Shown in pieces: positions 17,298 through 25,535 of a stretch of DNA of 64,000 nucleotides. The position numbers and the translations under genes are program-made. The notes below the pieces were generated by a model, which worked only from the letters and a program-made list of their open reading frames with translations, was not told where the DNA came from and did not search any database. Positions within the stretch are counted from its first letter, which is position 1. Each line of letters begins with the position of its first letter. Origin of the DNA: Rhodoferax_B sp049316285 (GTDB taxonomy: Bacteria; Pseudomonadota; Gammaproteobacteria; Burkholderiales; Burkholderiaceae_C); NCBI RefSeq assembly GCF_049316285.1, contig NZ_JBMOXA010000017.1, positions 1 to 64,000 of the forward strand, written 5' to 3'.

Positions 17298-17954
17298 ATG
17301 GCGCGCCGCACAAAAGAAGACGCTCAGGCCACGCGAGACCGCTTGCTCGACGAGGCGGAATTGGTGTTCCACGCCAAGGGTGTGTCGCGCAGTTCGCTTG
17401 CCGAAATCGCGGAAAACGCCGGTCTTACGCGTGGCGCCATTTATTGGCATTTCAAGGACAAGGCGGATTTGTTCAATGCCATGATGGACCGCGCCACATT
17501 GCCATTGGAAAACGCCTTGCAATTGGTCGGAGCCGAGCCCGGAGTGGATCCGCTGGAGGCTTTACGCGCCACCCTGGCGAACACTTGGCAACGTATGTTG
17601 CACGACGTGCAGTTGCGCCGCGTGTTTGATGTGGCAGTACACCAGGTGGAATATGTAGAAGAGTTGCGTGCCGTGCGCGAGCGCCACCATGCGGTGCGTG
17701 AGCAGTGCCTGGCGGACTTTCGCCGCGCCATTGAAGCCGGAGCGCAATGGCGCGGTGTGCAACTGCAGATGCCCGCCGCCCTGGCCGCACGTGGGCTGCA
17801 AACCCTTGCTTGGGGCTTGATCCAGGACTGGCTGCTCGATACCGAGGCGTTTGACCTGGTGGAAGTGGGAACTGTTGCGCTGCAGATCTACCTGAGCGGA
17901 TTGGGCTTGGGTGAGCCGTATCCGGCCGCGAAGAAGCTTGTCGACAAGCCCTAG
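17298..17954 (+). CDS. TetR family repressor of the RND pump (AcrR/TtgR-like)
   Basis: 218-aa transcription factor. The N-terminal helix-turn-helix region 'TRDRLLDEAELVFHAKGV', 'SLAEIAENAGLTRGAIYWHFKDK' region is that of AcrR/TtgR/MexL-type efflux repressors. The ligand-binding C-terminal domain (about 65-210) contains 'NTWQRMLHDVQLRRVFDV' and 'ALAARGLQTLAWGLIQDWLL'. It is divergent from the pump operon and faces a 24-bp operator, so it presumably represses the pump until a substrate binds. Its 3' end overlaps the convergent DedA-rhodanese gene by 4 bases. Confidence 0.93.
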   Translation: MARRTKEDAQATRDRLLDEAELVFHAKGVSRSSLAEIAENAGLTRGAIYWHFKDKADLFNAMMDRATLPLENALQLVGAEPGVDPLEALRATLANTWQRMLHDVQLRRVFDVAVHQVEYVEELRAVRERHHAVREQCLADFRRAIEAGAQWRGVQLQMPAALAARGLQTLAWGLIQDWLLDTEAFDLVEVGTVALQIYLSGLGLGEPYPAAKKLVDKP

Positions 17955-18925
17955 ATCGGTGATGGCTTGGACCCGGTGGCCGCGACCGTCGAGTCCAGCG
18001 CCTCCACCGGGTGCCCCGCCGCAGTCCAGGCCTCCAGCCCGCCGGCCAAGGGATGAACCTTCTTGCGGCCGCGCGCCAGCAGTAGTTGCGCGCCTTGCAC
18101 GGCCGAGGCTTCATTCGGGCAATTGCAATACAGCACCACGTCCGCGTCATCGGGGAAATTGAGCGCCACGCTTTCGCGCAATTCCTGCAAGCTGTATGAG
18201 TACGCACCCGGAATGCGCTGCGGCGCCATGGCCAGCCCGGTGCTGCCGCGTACATCAACCACGACCGGCGCCGGCGACTGCTGCTGCATGCTGCGCAGTT
18301 GGGCCACGGTAATACGTGGCATCTCCAGCGCTTGCAGCGCACGTCGGCGCCGCCAGTGGCGCACCAGCACCACGCCCAAGACCAATGCAACTGCCACGGC
18401 CGCCACACCACCGGCCTGGGCCAGACTCAGCAGAATGGTTTGCACCTGGGTGTTGAAGAACCAGCCCAGCGCCAAAAAGCCGCCCGACCAGATCGCCGCC
18501 GAGAGCAACTCGAACCACAAGAACCGTGGCAAGGACATGCCCAAAGCGCCCAGCAGCGGCGGCGCAATCAGCGACACGCCGGGCACGTATTTGGCCGTGA
18601 TCAAGGACGCGCCACCCCAGCGCTGTATCAACGACTGGCTTTGCTGCACACAGGTGTCGGGCGACATGGAGATGCGGCATAACAGGCGCAGAATCCGTTG
18701 CCCATATCTGCGGCCGGCGTAAAACCAGGCGCCGTCGCCTATCAGATTGCCGATGAGCGCGGCCACCAGCACATCTGCCAGCGGCACCAGGTCGACGGCA
18801 ATCAAGCTGCCAGCCACCACCAGCAAGGGCGCGGCCGGCACCGGCAAACCAATACGCGCCGCCGCCGTGGCCAGAAAAACCGCCACAGCCGACTGCGCCG
18901 TGATCAACGCCATGAAGTCAAACAT
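17951..18925 (-). CDS. DedA-family membrane protein fused to a rhodanese domain
   Basis: 324-aa fusion. Residues about 1-190 form a DedA/SNARE-associated membrane domain with the conserved 'GNLIGDGAWFYAGRRYG' and 'KYVPGVSLIAPPLLGALGM' stretches, thought to transport or flip phospholipid-type substrates. After a basic linker (HWRRRRALQ), residues about 205-310 form a cytoplasmic rhodanese domain: 'VVVDVRGSTG', 'IPGAYSYSLQEL' and the active-site loop CNCPNEA with Cys267. This fusion type exists in other beta- and gammaproteobacteria. Coupling of sulfur transfer or sensing with the membrane domain is inferred only from the fusion. Confidence 0.88.
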   Translation of the reverse strand: MFDFMALITAQSAVAVFLATAAARIGLPVPAAPLLVVAGSLIAVDLVPLADVLVAALIGNLIGDGAWFYAGRRYGQRILRLLCRISMSPDTCVQQSQSLIQRWGGASLITAKYVPGVSLIAPPLLGALGMSLPRFLWFELLSAAIWSGGFLALGWFFNTQVQTILLSLAQAGGVAAVAVALVLGVVLVRHWRRRRALQALEMPRITVAQLRSMQQQSPAPVVVDVRGSTGLAMAPQRIPGAYSYSLQELRESVALNFPDDADVVLYCNCPNEASAVQGAQLLLARGRKKVHPLAGGLEAWTAAGHPVEALDSTVAATGSKPSPI

Positions 18926-18993
18926 GCGGGGAGCCCAGTGTTTTCGTAAAAGTCAGGTGTATGCCCATGAATCCGTGAATGCTAACCCGCCGA

Positions 18994-19028
18994 CAAAAAA
19001 GCCGGATGCTTGCAGGCAAGCATCCGGC
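18994..19028 (-). terminator. Rho-independent terminator ending the cobalamin operon
   Basis: GCCGGATGCTTGC (19001-19013) and its exact complement (19016-19028) form a long stem with a tiny loop, followed on the - strand by six T. It lies 23 bases beyond cbtA. Confidence 0.93.
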
Positions 19029-19050
19029 GCGTCTGGCAGTCGGTTGTGGT

Positions 19051-19878
19051 TTAGGTCGCGACGGGGCTGGGGCTGCGCCCCTGGAGTACATCGGCCACCA
19101 CAGGCGCGAGCCAGCGTGCAAACACCCACGCATTTAGCGCGCCAAGCAAGCCCCAGAACGACAAGGACAGCCAGGTGGTCGCCCAGACAAATTGGCGTGC
19201 CAGCTCGGCCATCTGCGCGTGGGCCTCTCCGCTGAAGCCGGCCAGCGCATCCGCACTGTGCTGCGGTGCGCCCAGCACAAAGGGCAAGGCCAGCAATACC
19301 GCGGCCAGCGCAAACTTCCAGCTGCGTGTGCCAAAGGCGACGGCCGCGCAAGCCAGCGCCGAGCAGACCACTGCCAACACCCACCAGGCTTGGCGCGCCT
19401 GCAAAGCGGCGGCGTCCATGCCAGGCAATTCGGCGTGTAACCCGAGCGACGGCCAGAAATGCAAGCTCAGCCAACCCGACGCTGCCACCGCAAACGCGAG
19501 CTTGATGCTGTTGGACTCGCGCATTGATTTCACGGCCCGGCGATAAGCCCAAAAGCCCATGGCTGCCAGTGCCAGCAAGGCCATGCTGAAGGCATGCAGC
19601 ACATTCGCGACCCAGGTCCAGAAGCCGCGTTCAAAACCTTGGGCAGGTGACCATTCGTCAGCGCTGCCATGGTCGTGGGCCGCGCCGTCGGCGTGGGTGT
19701 GTGAGGTGGTGGTCGCATCGGCCGCGACGGGCGCGGCCACAGCTTCGGTCTTGCTCTCCTCAAACACTTCGGCGGCCAGGATCAGCGGCACGGTTTGCAG
19801 GCGTTGCAGCACGCTCTGTGCGCTGCCCAGCAACAAGGCTACGCCCAGCGCACACCAGATCAGACGTTGGAACAGCAT
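19051..19878 (-). CDS. cbtA: CbtA cobalt transporter subunit
   Basis: 275-aa inner-membrane protein with about five hydrophobic segments. It begins MLFQRLIWCALGVALLLGS, followed by a His/Asp-rich loop 'SHTHADGAAHDHGSADEW' that could bind metal, then 'GFERGFWTWVANVLHAFSMALL' region and the C-terminal 'GALNAWVFARWLAPVV'. This is the CbtA family, predicted cobalt transporters found next to cobalamin genes, often under B12 riboswitches (established by comparative genomics). It is 10 bases downstream of cbtB and is the last gene of the cobalamin operon. Confidence 0.9.
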   Translation of the reverse strand: MLFQRLIWCALGVALLLGSAQSVLQRLQTVPLILAAEVFEESKTEAVAAPVAADATTTSHTHADGAAHDHGSADEWSPAQGFERGFWTWVANVLHAFSMALLALAAMGFWAYRRAVKSMRESNSIKLAFAVAASGWLSLHFWPSLGLHAELPGMDAAALQARQAWWVLAVVCSALACAAVAFGTRSWKFALAAVLLALPFVLGAPQHSADALAGFSGEAHAQMAELARQFVWATTWLSLSFWGLLGALNAWVFARWLAPVVADVLQGRSPSPVAT

Positions 19879-19888
19879 GTTTGCCCCC

Positions 19889-20083
19889 TCAGTGGCAAGG
19901 TTTGACTGTGACGTGGCGCACGTCGTGTGCGGCGTTGTGCAGCAACGGGCTCTCGGCAAAGGCCACGCCATACAACATCACCAGGCCCAGGCTGACGGCG
20001 CCGGCCAATTGCCAGGTGATGCTGGTGGTGCGAGCCGTATCGCCAGCGGATGAAGGGGTAGTGGAGGAAGAAGGAGCTGTCAT
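19889..20083 (-). CDS. cbtB: CbtB cobalt transporter small subunit
   Basis: 64-aa protein with one membrane segment (LAGAVSLGLVMLYGVAFA) and a C-terminal His-rich tail HNAAHDVRHVTVKPCH, the metal-binding end that defines CbtB. The upstream ATG at 20113 would add ten residues but lacks family support. It sits directly upstream of cbtA, its usual partner. Expected to deliver or help capture Co2+ for the corrin ring made by the upstream genes. Confidence 0.92.
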   Translation of the reverse strand: MTAPSSSTTPSSAGDTARTTSITWQLAGAVSLGLVMLYGVAFAESPLLHNAAHDVRHVTVKPCH

Positions 20084-20182
20084 GTTGAATACCTTGTTGG
20101 CAATGCAATGCAATGAAGTGGTGGAGCGGCAACTGAAAGTGATGTGTGGGTCTGCTTTTCTAAGGCCTTTCTGCTTGGATGG

Positions 20183-20944
20183 TTAGCTGCGCCGCAGCAA
20201 GTAGGTGTCCATGATCCAGCCATGGGCCGCGCGAGCGGCTTGGCGTTGTTGCTGAATCTGGGCGCTGACCTGGGTCAAGGGGCCGCTGATGCAAAGTTGC
20301 TCGGGCATGCCCAGGTAGGCGCCCCACCAGATGTCCACGCCCTCGGGCGCGATCTGGCTGAAGCTGCATTCCCCATCCAGCATCACGGCGATGCTGTCCA
20401 CACCGGCGGGCCAGCCCTGGGTGCGCAGCTGCCGTCCGGTGGTGATGGTGACGGGCGCGTTGATCTCGTTGAGCGGGATGGCATGGGCGGCAGTGAGTGC
20501 CTGCAAAGCGGTGATGCCCGGCACCACCGTCACGTGTATGGAAAGATGCTGGCGCAGGCGCTCGGTGATGCGCAGCGTGCTGTCGTACAGGGAGGGGTCG
20601 CCCCACACCAGCAGGGCCAAGCGCCCACCATCGGGTAGCTGCTGGGCGATGTGGCCCAGCCACACCGTGGCAATGGCGTCGTGCCAGCGGTCCACACCCG
20701 CGTGGTAGTCGGCGCCTGTGCTGTCGCCCGGGTCCCGCACGGGCATGTTGAACTCCACCACCCGCGTCTGGGGGTTGGTGATCACGGCCGCGCACAAGGC
20801 GTGGCGCAACTCGGCCAGGTCGGCTTTGTTGCCACTTTTGCGCGGCACCAAAATCAAGTCGGTGGTATTGAGTGCCGCCACACCTTGGCGCGTGATGTGA
20901 TCCGGGTTGCCGGTGCCTATGCCGACGAGGCTGAGTTCAATCAT
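20183..20944 (-). CDS. cobF: Precorrin-6A synthase (deacetylating)
   Basis: 253-aa tetrapyrrole-methylase fold. 'LVGIGTGNPDHITRQGV' at the N-terminus, 'LVWGDPSLYDSTLRI' (SAM-binding GDPSLY) and 'VVPGITALQAL' fit CobF, which methylates C1 of precorrin-5 and releases acetate in the aerobic pathway. The start is either ATG 20944, used here to fit the family, or ATG 20959, which overlaps cobM by 8 bases. The last biosynthetic gene before cbtBA. Confidence 0.92.
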   Translation of the reverse strand: MIELSLVGIGTGNPDHITRQGVAALNTTDLILVPRKSGNKADLAELRHALCAAVITNPQTRVVEFNMPVRDPGDSTGADYHAGVDRWHDAIATVWLGHIAQQLPDGGRLALLVWGDPSLYDSTLRITERLRQHLSIHVTVVPGITALQALTAAHAIPLNEINAPVTITTGRQLRTQGWPAGVDSIAVMLDGECSFSQIAPEGVDIWWGAYLGMPEQLCISGPLTQVSAQIQQQRQAARAAHGWIMDTYLLRRS

Positions 20945-20951
20945 GGTGTTT

Positions 20952-21740
20952 TTAGGCATCAGGCTCGCCGGGAAAGCGCGGCGCTGTGCCCACGGGGCGG
21001 TAACGCCGGTCGTAGTCTTCGGCGTAGAGGCGGCTCTTGGCGAAGTCCTCAGCGCCCAGGGTGTGGCCGACCAGGATCAGCGCGGTGCGCTCCATGCTGT
21101 CGCCCACAGCGGCTTCTATCGTTGCCAGCGTGCCGCGCACCACACGTTCATCTGGCCAACTGGCGCGCCACACCACGGCCACGGGGCAGTCGGGTCCGTA
21201 GTGCGGCGTGAGTTCGCCCACCACACGCGGCAACACATGGATGGACAGGTGGATAGCGAGCACCGCGCCGGTGGTGGCAAAGTTCGCCAAGGATTCAGAT
21301 TCGGGCATGGCCGATGCGCGGCCCGAGGTGCGGGTGAGCACCACCGACTGCGTGAGCCCGGGCAAGGTCAACTCGGCGCCCAGCGTGGCCGCTGCCGCCG
21401 CAAACGACGGCACACCTGGCGTGACGGTGTAGGGAATGCCGGATTCGCGCAGTGCGCGCAGTTGCTCACCCATGGCCGACCACACCGACAGGTCGCCCGA
21501 ATGCAGCCGCGCCACATCCTGCCCGGCGGCATGGGCGCTGGTGATCTCGGCCATGATCTGGGCCAGCGACAGTGCTGCCGTGTTGACCTTGTGGGCGCCC
21601 GGCGGGCAGTGGGCCAATACACCTTCGGGTACCAGCGAGCCGGCGTACAGACAAACCGGGCTGGCGGCGATCAGGTCACGGCCGCGCAAGGTGAGCAGGT
21701 CGGGGGCGCCGGGGCCGGCGCCAATGAAGTGAACAGTCAT
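20952..21740 (-). CDS. cobM: Precorrin-4 C11-methyltransferase
   Basis: 262-aa SAM-dependent methylase. 'VHFIGAGPGAPDLLTLRG', 'CLYAGSLVPE', 'LHSGDLSVWSAMGEQL' (SAM site) and 'TVTPGVPSFAAAAATL' are CobM/CbiF hallmarks. It converts precorrin-4 to precorrin-5. Start overlaps the cobE stop (ATGA). The C-terminus ends 'RFPGEPDA'. Confidence 0.95.
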   Translation of the reverse strand: MTVHFIGAGPGAPDLLTLRGRDLIAASPVCLYAGSLVPEGVLAHCPPGAHKVNTAALSLAQIMAEITSAHAAGQDVARLHSGDLSVWSAMGEQLRALRESGIPYTVTPGVPSFAAAAATLGAELTLPGLTQSVVLTRTSGRASAMPESESLANFATTGAVLAIHLSIHVLPRVVGELTPHYGPDCPVAVVWRASWPDERVVRGTLATIEAAVGDSMERTALILVGHTLGAEDFAKSRLYAEDYDRRYRPVGTAPRFPGEPDA

Positions 21741-22150
21741 GAGTTTCTACTTTCTGCAATAGCCGCAATAGCCGCGGTCGCTGTGCCGTCAGCTGCCTGG
21801 CAGCGCCTGGCCAGCAGCCACGCGCCCGGCCCGGCACCTGCAAGGGCCGAGGCTTCCGAGAGACTGCGCTGGCCGTAACGCGCCGGCACGGCCGCGCTGG
21901 GTGCGGCGTTTTGTGAAGCGAGCAATACCAAGGGAATGGCGAGGATGGGGAGATTCAGTTCGGCAGCCAACTGGGTGAAGGCGGGCGCATGGGCCTTGTC
22001 TTCGGCCGTGGCCAGTGCCGTCAAGGCGGGGGTTTTGGGACAGGTGGATGATGCGTTGGTGAGGGCAGCGTGCAAGGCTGCGCGCAACGAGGCTGTGGTC
22101 GCCGCACGGCGGAACCCAAGGCCAGCGATACATGTGTGATTTGCGTTCAT
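21737..22150 (-). CDS. cobE: CobE / CbiG C-terminal-type cobalamin biosynthesis protein
   Basis: 137-aa protein. 'IAGLGFRRAATTASLRAAL' and 'ALATAEDKAHAPAFTQLAAEL' match CobE, the stand-alone equivalent of the C-terminal domain of CbiG. The C-terminus contains 'SLSEASALAGAGPGA', typical of the family ('SVAEAAAL..G' pattern). Its exact step in the aerobic pathway is not settled. Linked by ATGA overlaps to cobL upstream and cobM downstream. Confidence 0.88.
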   Translation of the reverse strand: MNANHTCIAGLGFRRAATTASLRAALHAALTNASSTCPKTPALTALATAEDKAHAPAFTQLAAELNLPILAIPLVLLASQNAAPSAAVPARYGQRSLSEASALAGAGPGAWLLARRCQAADGTATAAIAAIAESRNS

Positions 22151-23337
22151 AACAGCGCGCTCCACTGCACCAATGGCCTGCTTGGCACCCAGCCGCGCAT
22201 ACGGCCCAAGGGCGCCGAGTGGGCCAGTTCAATACGCAGCAGCTCGCCACCATGGCGCGCCTGTAGTTGCAGCAGCAAGACTTCGGTTTCCAGCGTGACG
22301 GCGTTGACCACCAAACGGCAAGCGTGCGGCGCCAAGGCCTTCAACGCGTTGAACAGGGTCTCATCAAATCCACCACCGACAAAAATGGCTTGAGGCTGGG
22401 CAAGGCCTGCGAGCATTTCCAGGGCTTGACCGTGCACCACCGTCAGCGCCTGCGCCAAACCATAAGCTTGCACATTGGTGTGGATGTTTTGCACACGTGC
22501 CGCGTGTTGCTCCACGGCCGTGGCCAGGCCGCCGGCCAGGCACCACTCCACCGCGATCGAGCCCGAGCCCGCGCCCAGATCCCACAGGTGTTGGCCCGGG
22601 CGTGGCGCCAAGGCCGCGAGGGTGATGGCGCGTACCGGGGCCTTGGTGATCTGGCCGTCGTGCGCAAAGTCGGCGTCGGGCCGGCCTGGGCTGCGTGCGA
22701 TGCCTGCTGCCCCCGTCACTTCGATGGCCAGCGCCACGGGGGCTTTTACATCGGCGAGCGCAAAGTCTTGCGCCGTGCTGTGGCGCACACGCTCGTTCGG
22801 CCCACCCAGCGCTTCCAGCACCCAGAGCGGGCTGCTACCAAAGCCAAGGGCCGTCAGCCACTGTGCGTATTCGCCCACCGCCGCACCATCGCGCAGCAGG
22901 CATATCAAGCGCTGGCCGGCGTGCAGTGCGTTGCGGCTGTGGGCAAATGCGGTGGCGTGCAGGCCTAAGCAATGTGTGGCCTCCAGGCGCCAGCCCAGGC
23001 GTGCGGCAGCCAGTGAAAAAGTGGAGGCGGCGGGGTAGGCCGTCCATTCCTCGGGCGGCAGATGCGCCGACAGGCTGCCACCCGCGCCAAACCAGAACGG
23101 ATCACCCGAAGCCAACACCGCCACACGTTGCCCACGCAGTGCCAGCACCGGCGCCACGTCAAACGGCAGCGGCCAGGCCCGGCCACGGCTGCCCACTTGC
23201 GCCAGTGCCAAATGGCGCGGGCCGCCAAACACATGCTGGGCTTGCTGCAGTGCCAGGCGGCTACCATCCGACATGCCGGCCAGACCATCTTCTCCCATGC
23301 CAATAATCGACAACCAGGGTTCAAAAACTTCAGACAT
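22147..23337 (-). CDS. cobL: Precorrin-6Y C5,15-methyltransferase (decarboxylating)
   Basis: 396-aa two-domain enzyme. The N-terminal half is a tetrapyrrole methylase (CbiE-like): 'LSIIGMGEDGLAGMS', 'VLASGDPFWFGAGG', 'YPAASTFSLAAARLGW' region. The C-terminal half is a Rossmann methyltransferase (CbiT-like): 'LWDLGAGSGSIAVEW' and 'IFVGGGFDETLF'. It methylates C5 and C15 of precorrin-6B and decarboxylates. The 5' end overlaps the divergent cobK 5' end by about 41 bases, which is unusual. ATG 23337 begins MSEVFEPW; longer frames upstream would run deep into cobK. Confidence 0.94.
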   Translation of the reverse strand: MSEVFEPWLSIIGMGEDGLAGMSDGSRLALQQAQHVFGGPRHLALAQVGSRGRAWPLPFDVAPVLALRGQRVAVLASGDPFWFGAGGSLSAHLPPEEWTAYPAASTFSLAAARLGWRLEATHCLGLHATAFAHSRNALHAGQRLICLLRDGAAVGEYAQWLTALGFGSSPLWVLEALGGPNERVRHSTAQDFALADVKAPVALAIEVTGAAGIARSPGRPDADFAHDGQITKAPVRAITLAALAPRPGQHLWDLGAGSGSIAVEWCLAGGLATAVEQHAARVQNIHTNVQAYGLAQALTVVHGQALEMLAGLAQPQAIFVGGGFDETLFNALKALAPHACRLVVNAVTLETEVLLLQLQARHGGELLRIELAHSAPLGRMRGWVPSRPLVQWSALL

Positions 23338-24085
23338 ACGGCGTGTCCTCGTGTTGGGCGGCACGACCGAGGCCAGCCAGTTGGCGCGCGCCTTGGCGGA
23401 TGCACACATCGACGCCATCTTTTCTTACGCCGGCCGCGTGGCGGCACCGCTGGCCCAGCCCATTCCCACACGTGTGGGCGGCTTTGGCGGGGCCGAGGGC
23501 TTGCAGGCTTGGCTGGCCGCAGAACACATCAGCCATGTGGTGGACGCCACCCATCCGTTCGCCGCACAAATGAGCCGCAACGCCGTGGCCGCCTGTGCCG
23601 CGGCGGGTGTGCCCTTGCTGGCGCTGGAACGTCCCGCGTGGCTGGCACAAGCCGGTGACGATTGGCGCCATGTGGCCGATATCGAGGGCGCGGTGGCCGC
23701 TTTGCCAGCGCAGGCTGCGCGGGTGTTTCTGGCCATAGGCCGGCAACACGTAGCGCCCTTTCTGGCGTGTGTGCAGCATTGGTTTCTGCTGCGCCTGGTC
23801 GACCCCGCGCCCGAGTTGCACCTGGACCACGGCGAGGTGCTGCGGGCGCGCGGCCCGTTCACCGCCGAGAGCGACACCCGCCTGATGCAAACCCACGGCA
23901 TCACACACATCGTCGCCAAGAACGCCGGGGGCGCGGGCGCCGAAGCCAAGCTGCTGGCCGCGCGTGCCTTGGGCCTGCCGGTGATCTTGATTGACCGGCC
24001 TGTTGTGCCCGCACGCGCAACCGTGGGCAGCGTGGCCGAAGTCTTGGCTTGGCTTGGCGCTCATAGGGCAGACCTCGGGGTGTAG
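23297..24085 (+). CDS. cobK: Precorrin-6A reductase, inverted within the cobalamin operon
   Basis: 262-aa CobK/CbiJ. 'RRVLVLGGTTEASQLARALA' (NADPH site), 'VGGFGGAEGLQAWL', 'HVVDATHPFAAQMSRNA' and 'HIVAKNAGG' are diagnostic. It reduces precorrin-6A to 6B. It is the only gene of the cluster on the + strand. The start is uncertain: ATG 23297 (used) or ATG 23273, since no ATG lies right before RRVLVLGG; either way it overlaps the cobL 5' end. Its 3' end overlaps cobJ by 25 bases. Its promoter would have to lie inside cobL coding sequence. Confidence 0.92.
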   Translation: MPIIDNQGSKTSDIRRVLVLGGTTEASQLARALADAHIDAIFSYAGRVAAPLAQPIPTRVGGFGGAEGLQAWLAAEHISHVVDATHPFAAQMSRNAVAACAAAGVPLLALERPAWLAQAGDDWRHVADIEGAVAALPAQAARVFLAIGRQHVAPFLACVQHWFLLRLVDPAPELHLDHGEVLRARGPFTAESDTRLMQTHGITHIVAKNAGGAGAEAKLLAARALGLPVILIDRPVVPARATVGSVAEVLAWLGAHRADLGV

Positions 24086-24795
24086 ACAAACCTGCCGACG
24101 CGGCGCGTGGCTGAGTTGCCCACAATCACCACCGTGCGCATGTCGGCCATGTCGGCCGTGGCTTCCGCCAATGTCACGGTGTGTATGTGTTCCTCTGGCG
24201 TGGACACGGCGCGCGCAAAAATGATCAGGCGCTCGGGTCCACACACCTCACGCAGTATCTGCAAGATGCGGCCAAAGGTTTCGGGCCGGCTGGCCGAGCG
24301 CGGGTTGTAGAAGGCCATGGCGAAGTCGGCCCCGGCGGCCGCGCGCACCCGCGTTTCGATCAGGCTGGCGGGCTTGAGGTTGTCGCTGAGGTTGATGGTG
24401 CAGAAGTCGTGGCCCAGCGGCGCACCGGCCTTGGCTGCCGCCGCCAGCATGGCGGTGATGCCGGGCAGGATGCGGATGTCGAGTGGGTGCCATAGCGGCT
24501 CACCTTCTAGCGCTTCCATCACGGCCGCTGCCATGGCAAACACACCGGGGTCGCCGGATGAGACCACCACCACCTTGCGGCCGGCTGCGGCCATGGTGAG
24601 TGCGGCGCGTGCGCGGTCGAGTTCCACACGGTTGTCCGATGCATGCAGTGTCAGCCCGTCGCGCGGGGCGATGCGGCGCACGTAGGGGATGTAGCCCACC
24701 ACGTCGGTGGCATAGGCCAATGCGCTGCTCACTTCGGGGGTGATGAGTTGTGTGTCGCCCGGGCCCAGGCCCGCAATGCAAAGCCAGCCGCTCAT
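24061..24795 (-). CDS. cobJ: Precorrin-3B C17-methyltransferase
   Basis: 244-aa tetrapyrrole methylase. 'LCIAGLGPGDTQLITPEV', 'VVGYIPYVRRI', 'VVSSGDPGVFAMAAAVMEAL' and 'DFAMAFYNPRSASRPE' region are specific to CobJ/CbiH ring-contraction methylases. It acts on precorrin-3B from CobG. Start overlaps the cobI stop (ATGA). The 3' end overlaps cobK, which runs the other way. Confidence 0.95.
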   Translation of the reverse strand: MSGWLCIAGLGPGDTQLITPEVSSALAYATDVVGYIPYVRRIAPRDGLTLHASDNRVELDRARAALTMAAAGRKVVVVSSGDPGVFAMAAAVMEALEGEPLWHPLDIRILPGITAMLAAAAKAGAPLGHDFCTINLSDNLKPASLIETRVRAAAGADFAMAFYNPRSASRPETFGRILQILREVCGPERLIIFARAVSTPEEHIHTVTLAEATADMADMRTVVIVGNSATRRVGRFVYTPRSAL

Positions 24796-25535
24796 GCTGG
24801 CACCTCAGCGGTTATTTCGGGGCGGCGGCCGCGCCCATGCACCAGCACGATGGCGAAGTAGGGGCAGTCGCTGCCGTCCACGTCGGCCAGCGGCACGACA
24901 CGTTGGCCGGGCATGGTGCCGCGTTCCACCAGCCAGGCTTGCTGCAGGCGGCCGGTGTCGCTCAAGGCGCGGCGCACACGGGGCAGATTGCGGCCGGTCT
25001 TCATGATCACCAGGGCGTCGGCGGTTTGCATGTGGCGCACCAGGTCGGCTTCGGGCAGCGTGCCCATCAGCACCGTCATCACGTCGTCGCCCCAGGTGAA
25101 GGGGGTTTGGATGCTGTTCCAGCAGCCCACCATGCCGGGAATGCCGGGAATCACTTCCACCGTGGCGCGGCCTTGCAGGCGGGTGTGCAGGTGCATGAAC
25201 GAGCCGTAGAAAAGCGGGTCACCCTCGCATAACACCACCACGTCCTGTGTGCGCGCCAGGTCGGCCAGGCGTGTGGCCCATTCGTCGTAGAACGTGGCCA
25301 GGCTGTGGTTGTATTCGGGGCTGTCGAAGGCCAGCTCGGTGGTCACCGGGTACTCCATGGGGTATTCGGTCACGCCCGGCGCCAGCATGTGCTCAACGAT
25401 GCGGCGCGCCTGGCCGGGCCGGCCCATCTTGCGAAAGTAGGCCACGTGTTGTGCGCTGCGGATGCTGCGGTCGGCGCGCACACTCATCAGGTCGGGATCG
25501 CCAGGGCCCAGGCCGGCGCAGAGGATGCGGCCCAT
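24792..25535 (-). CDS. cobI: Precorrin-2 C20-methyltransferase
   Basis: 247-aa tetrapyrrole methylase. 'LCAGLGPGDPDLMSVRADR', 'VAYFRKMGRPGQARRI', 'VVLCEGDPLFYGSFMHLH' and 'EVIPGIPGMVGCWN' identify CobI/CbiL. It makes precorrin-3A. The start is the ATG in TAATG, sharing one base with the cobH stop. A long unrelated extension upstream in the same frame is only the shadow of cobH. Confidence 0.95.
   Translation of the reverse strand: MGRILCAGLGPGDPDLMSVRADRSIRSAQHVAYFRKMGRPGQARRIVEHMLAPGVTEYPMEYPVTTELAFDSPEYNHSLATFYDEWATRLADLARTQDVVVLCEGDPLFYGSFMHLHTRLQGRATVEVIPGIPGMVGCWNSIQTPFTWGDDVMTVLMGTLPEADLVRHMQTADALVIMKTGRNLPRVRRALSDTGRLQQAWLVERGTMPGQRVVPLADVDGSDCPYFAIVLVHGRGRRPEITAEVPA

Noticed and set aside
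20084..20182. Second cobalamin riboswitch before cbtB
   Set aside because: Only about 100 bases, with none of the conserved blocks; a short GCAAT repeat is all that is seen.
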